Of a stretch of DNA of 5,597 nt, positions 1 through 5,597 are shown piece by piece. Made by a program: the position numbers and the translations under genes. The stretch's first letter is position 1. Every line of letters begins with the position of its first letter. Source of the DNA: JAZGDL01 sp036477795 (GTDB lineage Bacteria > Planctomycetota > Phycisphaerae > UBA1845). A model generated the notes under the pieces. It was given only the letters and a program-made list of their open reading frames with translations, did not search any database and had not been told where the DNA came from. The DNA lies in contig JAZGDL010000218.1 in NCBI GenBank assembly GCA_036477795.1, forward strand, positions 1 to 5,597, read 5' to 3'.

Positions 1-1
1 T

Positions 2-2575
2 GTGCTGCCGAGCCTATGGCCGCACTCCTTCAGCATCCTCAACCCGGTGGTGGTGGATACCGACCCCGAGAACATGCTCTCCCGCGACGAGCCGGTGCGC
101 GTCTTCCACAACGCCATGAAGCGGGAGTTTTCGCTCAACGACATCGTGGTGGTGGGCGTGGTCAACGACGCCCATCCCGACGGGGTCTTTAACGTCCAGT
201 CGCTGAAACGAATATTTGAACTCACCCAATACGCCCGCACCTTGAAGTGGCCGGACCCGGATGACCCGCAAAAGCAAGCCGGGGTGATCGAGGTGGACAT
301 CATCGCGCCTTCAACGGTCGACAACATCGAGCAGGGCGGCCTGGGCGAGGTGAGGTTCAGTTGGCTGATGCCCAAGCCGCCAACGACGCGGGAGGAGGCC
401 TTGGCCGTTCGCAACCGGGCGCAGAAGATCCCGTTCCTTGACGGCACCCTGGTCAGCGAGGACGGCAAGGCGATCAGCCTCTACCTGCCGCTATCCAGGA
501 AAGATCTGAGTTACAGAGTCCGCGGGAAGCTGCTGGAGAAAATTGCCGGCTGGCCCGAGACGGACGATCGATTTTACATCACCGGCCTGCCCGTCGCCGA
601 AGATACGTTCGGCGTGGAGATGTTTATCCAGATGGCGATCTCCGCGCCGCTGGCGATGGTGGTGATATTTCTGGTGATGTGGTGGTTCTTCCGGAATTTG
701 CTGCTTATCCTCTCGCCGATGATCGTGGCGATGGTGTGTGTGATTAGCACCATGGCGCTGCTGGTGATCGCGGGGAAAACGATCCACATCATGAGCTCGA
801 TGATTCCGGTCTTCATTATGCCCATCGCGGTGCTGGATGCGGTGCACATCCTTTCCGAATTCTTCGATCGCTATCAGGAGACCCGGGATCGCCGGCGTAC
901 CCTGGTCAAGGTAATGGAGGAGCTCTTTACTCCGATGCTGTTTACCTCGCTAACGACGGCGGTGGGATTCGCTTCGCTGGCTTTAACGCCCATTCCTCCG
1001 GTGCAGGTTTTCGGGATTTTTGTCGCCATCGGGGTGCTGCTGGCGTGGTTAGGGACCATCTGTTTCATCCCGGCCTTCGTGATGTTTATTCCCGAGGAGA
1101 GGCTCGCCAATTTTGGGCATCTGGCCGGGCAGAAGGGAGAGGAGGCGGCCCTTATGAGCCGGTGGCTTGGCCGCATCGGGACCGCCATGTTCCGCAACGC
1201 CAAGCTCGTATTGGCCGCAACCGTTCTCACCGTAATCGTGGCGGGCTATGGGATCAGCCAGATCAATATCAACGACAACCCTGTCAAGTGGTTCAGCCGA
1301 TCACACCCGATCCGCGTTGCCGACCGTGTGCTGAATGCCCACTTCGGTGGCACCTACATGGCCTACCTCGAGTTGGAACCCGCAAAGAGCGACGAGTCGG
1401 TTGCCGAATACCTCAGCGGCTTCATAGGACGGCTGGATGCCTATCGGCAGGCCGCTCTTAACAACGGCATCGGCGCGGCGCCAAAGGTGTTTGAGGAATT
1501 GCGAACCGAGTCCGAGAAAATAGCGAACACCGTTAAGGCGAAGAATGAGCTGCTCACCGCTCTTGCGCCGTTTGTGGAAAAAAAATTGGGAACGGCCCCC
1601 GAGGATCAGTTGGAAGCTTGGGATGAGGCGCAAATTTTTCTCGATTCCGAGCGTCAACGTGACGAGATTTTCAAGCAACCCGACGCATTGCGTTATATTG
1701 CGGGACTTCAGGAACACCTCAAGACCACGGGAATCGTCGGCAAGTCCAACTCACTCGCCGATATTGTCAAGACGGTTCACCGCGAGTTGCTGGGGGGCGA
1801 TGAAATTCAGTTCCGCATCCCCGACACCTCCAACGCGGTGGCCCAGACCCTGATCACCTTCCAGAACAGTCACCGCCCGCAGGACATCTGGCACTTCGTC
1901 ACGCCGGACTACCGAAGGACCAATCTCTGGGTTCAGCTCACCAGCGGCGACAACCAGGATATGACCAGGGTCGTGAAGGCGGTGAACGACTATGTCGCGG
2001 CCAATCCCCCGCCATACGGCCTGAATCACCGCTGGTTCGGACTGACCTATATCAACGTCATCTGGCAGGAGAAGATGGTCAGCGGGATGCTCCGGGCCTT
2101 CCTCGGAAGCTTCCTGGTGGTGCTGGTAATGATGATGATCCTGTTCCGTTCGGCGATGTGGGGGCTGCTGTCCATGATCCCGCTGACGGTGACGGTCGGT
2201 CTGATTTACGGTCTGATCGGACTCATCGGCAAGGACTACGACATGCCGGTTGCCGTCCTCAGTGCTCTGAGCATCGGTCTTGCGGTGGATTACGCCATCC
2301 ACTTCCTGGCCCGTTCCCGTTCCGCCTACGAGCACACCGGATCGTGGCAGGCAGCCTTGGGCGCCGTATTCGGCGAACCGGCCCGGGCGATTACCCGGAA
2401 TGCCATTGTCCTGGGTCTCGGTTTCCTGCCCTTGCTGGCGGGTACGCTCGTCCCTTACAAGACGGTCGGCGTGTTCATCGCGGCCATCCTGCTGACCGCG
2501 GGCCTGGCGACACTTTTGATTCTGCCGGCGTTGATCACCCTGATGGAGAAATGGCTATTCCGCCAAACCGCGTGA
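2..2575 (+). CDS. RND superfamily (MMPL-like) inner-membrane exporter, 5'-truncated
   Basis: Probable proton-driven exporter of the RND superfamily, of the MMPL/'predicted exporter' type thought to move lipids or other hydrophobic compounds. The 857 visible residues show the duplicated RND plan. A first periplasmic domain (about 30-200) starts with the family-typical DTDPENML at 19-26. A five-helix bundle follows (about 208-363), then a helix at 401-418, a second periplasmic domain (about 420-690) and a second bundle (about 694-847). Each half keeps an acidic residue in its central helix: D279 in AVLDAVHIL and D763 in LAVDYAIHFL, candidates for the proton relay. The first membrane helix, expected just before residue 1, is missing, so the GTG at position 2 is very probably internal and the true start lies upstream of the window. 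The second periplasmic domain is larger than the first and has a charged helical section (about 495-600). It is followed by a LolA-like gene and a barrel gene, presumably its partners. The fold assignment is firm; the substrate is unknown. Confidence 0.93.
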   Translation: MLPSLWPHSFSILNPVVVDTDPENMLSRDEPVRVFHNAMKREFSLNDIVVVGVVNDAHPDGVFNVQSLKRIFELTQYARTLKWPDPDDPQKQAGVIEVDIIAPSTVDNIEQGGLGEVRFSWLMPKPPTTREEALAVRNRAQKIPFLDGTLVSEDGKAISLYLPLSRKDLSYRVRGKLLEKIAGWPETDDRFYITGLPVAEDTFGVEMFIQMAISAPLAMVVIFLVMWWFFRNLLLILSPMIVAMVCVISTMALLVIAGKTIHIMSSMIPVFIMPIAVLDAVHILSEFFDRYQETRDRRRTLVKVMEELFTPMLFTSLTTAVGFASLALTPIPPVQVFGIFVAIGVLLAWLGTICFIPAFVMFIPEERLANFGHLAGQKGEEAALMSRWLGRIGTAMFRNAKLVLAATVLTVIVAGYGISQININDNPVKWFSRSHPIRVADRVLNAHFGGTYMAYLELEPAKSDESVAEYLSGFIGRLDAYRQAALNNGIGAAPKVFEELRTESEKIANTVKAKNELLTALAPFVEKKLGTAPEDQLEAWDEAQIFLDSERQRDEIFKQPDALRYIAGLQEHLKTTGIVGKSNSLADIVKTVHRELLGGDEIQFRIPDTSNAVAQTLITFQNSHRPQDIWHFVTPDYRRTNLWVQLTSGDNQDMTRVVKAVNDYVAANPPPYGLNHRWFGLTYINVIWQEKMVSGMLRAFLGSFLVVLVMMMILFRSAMWGLLSMIPLTVTVGLIYGLIGLIGKDYDMPVAVLSALSIGLAVDYAIHFLARSRSAYEHTGSWQAALGAVFGEPARAITRNAIVLGLGFLPLLAGTLVPYKTVGVFIAAILLTAGLATLLILPALITLMEKWLFRQTA

Positions 2576-2586
2576 GGCGCGCCTTT

Positions 2587-2603
2587 TGTGCCGCCTGGGC
2601 ACA
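2587..2603 (+). other. Small hairpin downstream of the exporter gene
   Basis: TGTGCC and GGCACA form a perfect 6-bp inverted repeat around a 5-base loop, 11 bases after the exporter stop codon. No T-run follows, so it does not fit a standard intrinsic terminator. It could stabilise the 3' end of a processed transcript or be chance. Confidence 0.3.
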
Positions 2604-2623
2604 TGGCATGTCATTCCTGCGAT

Positions 2624-2650
2624 GCCAATCGCCTCAGTGTCCGAATTGGC
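2624..2650 (+). other. Second inverted repeat in the exporter/LolA-like gap
   Basis: GCCAAT (2624-2629) and ATTGGC (2645-2650) are a perfect 6-bp inverted repeat with a 15-base loop. It lies about 30 bases before the ribosome binding site of the next gene. It could be a weak RNA hairpin or a protein-binding dyad; there is no further support. Confidence 0.2.
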
Positions 2651-2680
2651 GTAAGTCTCTCGTCTTGATTCGCTGCCAGT

Positions 2681-2688
2681 GGAAAGGA
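2681..2688 (+). promoter_or_regulatory. Ribosome binding site of the LolA-like gene
   Basis: GGAAAGGA is a purine-rich Shine-Dalgarno match that ends 10 bases before the ATG at 2699. It supports that ATG as the start, in agreement with the signal peptide that begins there. Confidence 0.7.
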
Positions 2689-2698
2689 CCTCATAACC

Positions 2699-3553
2699 AT
2701 GATCCGTTCATTCCCGATCCGATCGGCCATAACCATCGGGATCATAGCCTCAGCCATGGCATTCGGCCCGCCTTTCCGCCTCGCAGCGGCGGAAGAAAAA
2801 ACCCCTACCGTGGATGAGATCGTTCACCGCGCCAATCTGGTCTCTTATTACCAAGGGCGCGACGGAGGGGCTCGGGTGGCGATGACGATCACCGATCGCC
2901 AGGGCCGCACCCGGCGGCGTCGACTGACGATCCTGCGGCGCGACGTTCCGGAAAGCGACTCTCTCAAGGAAAATGCCTACCATGGCAGCCAGAAATTCTA
3001 CGTCTATTTCCATCGTCCCGCCGACGTAAGCAAGATGGTTTTCCTCGTATGGAAGTTCCTGGACCGGGATGACGACCGCTGGCTGTATCTACCCGCGCTG
3101 GACCTCGTCAAGCGAATCGCCGCGACCGATAAGCGCACCAGTTTCGTCGGATCGGATTTCCTCTACGAGGACATTTCCGGCAGAAGCATCTACGATGACG
3201 TCCACGAACTGATCGAAACGACCTCCAATTTCTACGTCCTCAAAAACACCCCGAAAGACCCGGATTCGGTCGAGTTCGCCTACTACAAAATGTTCATTCA
3301 CAAGGGAACGTTCCTCCCCGTGCAGAGCGAGTACTATGACAAGAGCGGCAAGAAGTATCGCCTGTACAAGGCACTGAAGGTGGAAATAATTCAAGGCTTT
3401 CCGGCGGTCACACAGGCCAGCATGGAAAACCTGAACACCGGAAGCAAAACGGTAGTGCGATATAGCGACGTGCGTTTTGAAATCGGTCTACCCGAAAACA
3501 TCTTCACCGAACGTTTCCTGCGACGGGCACCGATGAAGTATCTGCGCCGATGA
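2699..3553 (+). CDS. Periplasmic LolA-like protein ('outer membrane lipoprotein-sorting protein' family)
   Basis: Exported 284-residue protein of the LolA-like family annotated as outer membrane lipoprotein-sorting protein. Residues 1-31 form a signal peptide: Arg at 3 and 8, a hydrophobic stretch at about 10-24 and an AAA cleavage site at 29-31 followed by EEK. There is no lipobox Cys, so the mature protein should be soluble in the periplasm. The mature part begins with a short helix (VDEIVHRAN, 38-46). Alternating strands follow, with the blocks RWLYLPALDLVKRI at 127-140 and FVGSDFLYEDIS at 149-160, which I recognise as the conserved core of this family. LolA-like folds bind acyl chains or other hydrophobic ligands in an open half-barrel. 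It lies between an RND exporter and an outer-membrane barrel gene, so the inferred role is to carry or present the exporter's substrate in the periplasm. It is not canonical LolA, which is shorter and not linked to RND pumps. The ATG is supported by a good ribosome binding site. Confidence 0.88.
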   Translation: MIRSFPIRSAITIGIIASAMAFGPPFRLAAAEEKTPTVDEIVHRANLVSYYQGRDGGARVAMTITDRQGRTRRRRLTILRRDVPESDSLKENAYHGSQKFYVYFHRPADVSKMVFLVWKFLDRDDDRWLYLPALDLVKRIAATDKRTSFVGSDFLYEDISGRSIYDDVHELIETTSNFYVLKNTPKDPDSVEFAYYKMFIHKGTFLPVQSEYYDKSGKKYRLYKALKVEIIQGFPAVTQASMENLNTGSKTVVRYSDVRFEIGLPENIFTERFLRRAPMKYLRR

Positions 3554-3560
3554 CCTGACC

Positions 3561-3566
3561 AGAGGG
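3561..3566 (+). promoter_or_regulatory. Ribosome binding site of the barrel gene
   Basis: AGAGGG lies 8 bases before the ATG at 3575, inside the 21-base gap after the LolA-like gene. It favours 3575 over the out-of-frame ATG at 3568, which sits only one base from the motif. No promoter fits in this gap, so the two genes are probably co-transcribed. Confidence 0.6.
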
Positions 3567-3574
3567 CATGCTGC

Positions 3575-5095
3575 ATGCACTTGGTTGTCACGCTTCTCGG
3601 CGCAACTATTTTATTTGCCGATCCGGGGACCGCTCTATCCATTGCGGCACCGGGCCAACCGATTCTCCCAATCAGGCTGCAAAAGGAAAGCGCGGAACCT
3701 CCGCTCCCGCCGGGGCTGCAACCTCAATCCGACGAGCCCCAATTGCCGCCCGGCCTTGAAGAACCTTCCGACGCACCCGAATTGCCCCCCGGTCTGGAAA
3801 AGAAAGAAGGCGGCGAGCCGGAGCTGCCCGCGGGCCTCACCGATACGCGGGAGGAAGGCGCGCGGCCCGAAGAGGATGCCCAACGGGAAATGCCGTCTCA
3901 ATTTACGGGGTTTTGGGAAGGACGTCTCGGGGGGCGCATTGGGGACGATGAGCACGAGCGCGACCTGTCCATAGCTGAAACGCGCATCCAACTCGAATGG
4001 GAAAAGCACTTTACGAGTTTTTCATTCAATCTGACAGCAGACATTCTTTACGACGGTTTGGCCGACCGGCACCGAGTCGATCTGGAGAAAGGAGAGGGTT
4101 TTGTCGATCTTCGCGAGGCCAATATTGCATTTTCTCCGGCGGCATTCATGGATCTCAAAGCAGGCCGGCAGATCGTGACATGGGGCACGGGCGATCTGAT
4201 CTTTATCAATGACCTCTTCCCGAAGGACTTCAAGGCATTTTTCATCGGCCGGGATGAGGAATACCTCAAGGCCCCATCGGATGCGCTTAAGCTATCGCTC
4301 TTTAGCGACTGGGTTAACCTGGACTTGGTATACACCCCCAGATTCGACGCGGATCGCTTCATTGACGGAAGCAGGATTTCCTTTTTCGATCCTGCACAAG
4401 GGCGCATCGTCGGAAGGAACGCCATCATCGGTGTGGACCAGCCCGACGAGACCTATGAAGACGATGAGTTGGCAGTACGGCTCTTTCGCAATATCGCAGC
4501 GTACGAGCTTGCGTTCTACGGCTACAAAGGCTTCTGGAAAAGCCCCGCCGGAACCGACCCGGGTACGGGTCTTGCCACTTTCCCGAGGCTGTCGGTCTAC
4601 GGAGTAAGTCTGCGCGGCCCTGTGGGCAAGGGCATTGCCAATTTCGAGCTCGGCTACTACGACTCCCGCGATGACAGCGACGGCGACGACCCGTTCATTC
4701 GCAACAGCGAGGCGCGTTTTCTTGTGGGATACGAACGGGAAATCGGCAAGAACCTCACGCTTGGGCTTCAGTACTTCCTGGAGTACATGCTCGATCACGA
4801 CGCCTATCTGAAAACGCTACCCGCGGGCGCTCCCCGACGCGATAAGGATCGGCATCTTCTGACCGGACGGACAACCTTGCTTGCGATGAATCAGAACCTC
4901 ACGTGGTCGTTGTTCGCGTTCTATTCTCCCTCGGATAAAGACGCCCATGTACGGCCAAAAGCCCACTACAAGATAAATGATAACTGGTCCGTTGAAGTTG
5001 GCGCCAATCTGTTCAACGGTAAAGACGATCATTCCTTTTTTGGCCAGTTCAAGCAGAACAGCAACGTGTACGCAGGTATTCGCTACGGCTTCTGA
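3575..5095 (+). CDS. Outer-membrane beta-barrel protein (DUF1302-like) with N-terminal LPPGL repeats
   Basis: Predicted 506-residue outer-membrane barrel. A hydrophobic N-terminus (about 2-16) acts as a signal peptide, with cleavage likely near 20-25; it is unusual in having no Lys or Arg before the hydrophobic core. Next is a Pro- and Glu-rich linker (about 38-105) with LPPGL at 44-48, 57-61 and 70-74 and LPAGL at 84-88. From about 108 (QFTGFWEGRLGG) to the end the protein alternates amphipathic strands with polar, Asp-rich loops, for example 363-372. The block GRQIVTWGTGD at 197-207 resembles the strand-turn motif seen in DUF1302 and related barrels. The last residues, VYAGIRYGF, end in Phe with alternating aromatic and hydrophobic residues, the usual signal for BAM-dependent insertion. 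The only in-frame start is ATG 3575, because the upstream gene's stop codon is in the same frame eight codons earlier. It is probably the outer-membrane part of the transport cluster. A general porin or alginate-export-type channel is an alternative. Confidence 0.82.
   Translation: MHLVVTLLGATILFADPGTALSIAAPGQPILPIRLQKESAEPPLPPGLQPQSDEPQLPPGLEEPSDAPELPPGLEKKEGGEPELPAGLTDTREEGARPEEDAQREMPSQFTGFWEGRLGGRIGDDEHERDLSIAETRIQLEWEKHFTSFSFNLTADILYDGLADRHRVDLEKGEGFVDLREANIAFSPAAFMDLKAGRQIVTWGTGDLIFINDLFPKDFKAFFIGRDEEYLKAPSDALKLSLFSDWVNLDLVYTPRFDADRFIDGSRISFFDPAQGRIVGRNAIIGVDQPDETYEDDELAVRLFRNIAAYELAFYGYKGFWKSPAGTDPGTGLATFPRLSVYGVSLRGPVGKGIANFELGYYDSRDDSDGDDPFIRNSEARFLVGYEREIGKNLTLGLQYFLEYMLDHDAYLKTLPAGAPRRDKDRHLLTGRTTLLAMNQNLTWSLFAFYSPSDKDAHVRPKAHYKINDNWSVEVGANLFNGKDDHSFFGQFKQNSNVYAGIRYGF
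3695..3838 (+). repeat. Tandem repeat encoding (E/A)PxLP(P/A)GL, four copies
   Basis: Residues 41-88 of the barrel protein repeat a 13-14 residue unit four times: EPPLPPGL, EPQLPPGL, APELPPGL and EPELPAGL, joined by short acidic or polar spacers. The unit spacing is 13, 13 and 14 residues. The DNA copies have diverged (for example CTCCCGCCGGGGCTG versus TTGCCGCCCGGCCTT), so the peptide pattern is better kept than the bases. That suggests selection on the protein and not a fresh DNA duplication. Confidence 0.85.
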
Positions 5096-5231
5096 ATGAG
5101 AGGAAGAGCGCTCAGGGCACGATTGCGTGAACATCAATCATAAATGAGGCGGGGGCTGCGGAATAATCGCGAAAATACTGGAACAGATATGGGGGCAAGT
5201 CCAGAAATGCCAGAAAATTCGCATTCATGGT

Positions 5232-5251
5232 GGATCAGGATCAGGGGATCA
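5232..5251. repeat. Short GGATCA direct repeat between convergent genes
   Basis: GGATCA occurs three times in 20 bases (5232-5237, 5238-5243 and 5246-5251), followed by GGTC. The 188-base gap around it (5096-5283) has no gene and no hairpin with a T-run. The repeat may be chance or a scar of an old insertion; its role is unknown. Confidence 0.35.
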
Positions 5252-5283
5252 GGTCAATACGGAAGAGGCAAAAAGGGTGCCGA

Positions 5284-5597
5284 TCACACCGCTCGCGGCC
5301 GCAGCACCGTTGGAATCTGAAAAGATTCCGACCGCCCACGCAAGGCTTCCATCGCCTCCGCGGGAAGGGGAAACCAGCGCAGGTGGGCGAACCGGGCCGG
5401 TAGCGGTGGATCCCCGGAAAGATCACGCCCGGAATTCTGACAGGCCTGGGCAATGCTGTCGGCCGCTGCTAGGTAGTCAGGCAGGACCGTTTCGGGCGCG
5501 ACGGTTCGGCGGCGCGGATAGTAAGGTTCCTCATTGTCGTAACACAAATCAGCGAGGCTTGCGCTTGCCTGAGGTCGCCCGCGACGGTGGTGCCAGC
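5284..5597 (-). CDS. Unrecognised protein, C-terminal part only (gene runs off the window)
   Basis: A minus-strand frame is open from the window edge to a TGA at 5284-5286, giving about 103 residues. I do not recognise the family. Visible features are CYDNEEPYYPRRR near the middle, a helix-like stretch (DYLAAADSIAQACQ) and a C-terminal segment with HLRWFPLPAEAMEALRG. There is no signal peptide, membrane helix or Cys cluster in this part. Third codon positions are GC-rich through most of it, as in the neighbouring genes, which supports real coding. There is no ATG start inside: the only plausible internal start is a TTG at 5547, without a clear binding site, so the start probably lies beyond the window. 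Near the edge a second frame (open 5469-5597) is also free of stops and has slightly more coding-like codon use, so the frame of the first 15-20 residues is uncertain. The gene converges on the transport cluster and gives no sign of belonging to it. Confidence 0.5.
   Translation of the reverse strand, partial: WHHRRGRPQASASLADLCYDNEEPYYPRRRTVAPETVLPDYLAAADSIAQACQNSGRDLSGDPPLPARFAHLRWFPLPAEAMEALRGRSESFQIPTVLRPRAV

Noticed and set aside
1578..1585. A8 homopolymer within the exporter gene, a possible slippage or programmed frameshift site
   Set aside because: The reading frame continues normally into the conserved second half of the RND protein, and no stem-loop or alternative product is evident, so it simply encodes part of Glu-Lys-Lys.
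1751..2335. 194-residue open frame on the minus strand inside the exporter gene
   Set aside because: It is antisense to well-supported RND coding sequence, is rich in His, Asp and Gln as shadow frames of GC-rich genes often are, and matches no family I know.
2646..2675. TTGGCG as a possible -35 box for the carrier gene
   Set aside because: No TATAAT-like sequence occurs at 16-18 bases downstream, so a sigma-70 promoter cannot be supported.
2158..2817. 219-residue plus-strand frame overlapping the end of the exporter and the start of the carrier gene
   Set aside because: Its composition (Arg, Gly, Pro and His rich) is that of an out-of-frame translation, and both genes it overlaps are well supported in other frames.
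4655..4693. Asp-rich loop in the barrel protein resembling a calcium-binding EF-hand
   Set aside because: The spacing does not match DxDxDG: position 1 would be Arg. It is more simply an acidic surface loop of the barrel.
4292..4798. 168-residue open frame on the minus strand inside the barrel gene
   Set aside because: It lies antisense to the beta-barrel domain and has no recognisable domain or ribosome binding site.
5267..5281. Possible terminator hairpin GGCA...TGCC next to an A/T run downstream of the minus-strand gene
   Set aside because: The stem is only 4 bp and the T-run (on the minus strand) lies in the loop and not after the stem, so it does not fit an intrinsic terminator.
5241..5453. 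70-residue minus-strand frame in the convergent region
   Set aside because: It overlaps the better-looking frame ending at 5284, has Arg/Pro/Cys-rich out-of-frame composition and no plausible domain.

Overview
The window reads as chromosomal DNA from a Gram-negative (diderm) bacterium with a moderately high GC content. The evidence is two proteins with export signals, one of them ending as an outer-membrane beta-barrel with a C-terminal phenylalanine, next to an inner-membrane RND-type transporter. The gene set resembles those of Proteobacteria or Desulfobacterota, but nothing in the sequence fixes the taxon. There are no RNA genes, CRISPR arrays, complete insertion sequences or phage genes.

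Layout: positions 2-2575 (+) hold most of an RND-superfamily (MMPL-like) exporter; its extreme N-terminus lies outside the window. After a 123-base gap containing two small inverted repeats comes 2699-3553 (+), a periplasmic LolA-like protein of the 'outer membrane lipoprotein-sorting protein' type with a clear signal peptide. Only 21 bases later, 3575-5095 (+) encodes an exported beta-barrel protein (DUF1302-like or porin-like) whose mature N-terminus carries four copies of an LPPGL/LPAGL repeat. The strand then switches: 5284-5597 (-) is open to the window edge and looks like the 3' end of an unrecognised gene that converges on the cluster. The 188 bases between the convergent genes have no convincing terminator, only a short GGATCA repeat.

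How the genes may work together: the three plus-strand genes supply one component for each envelope layer, namely an inner-membrane proton-driven pump, a periplasmic hydrophobic-ligand carrier fold and an outer-membrane barrel. The simplest reading is a three-part envelope transport system for a lipid or other hydrophobic molecule, built on the same plan as the DUF1302/DUF1329/RND neighbourhoods of other proteobacteria. The substrate cannot be read from the sequence. The most distinctive element is the repeated Pro-rich, acidic linker at the N-terminus of the barrel protein.
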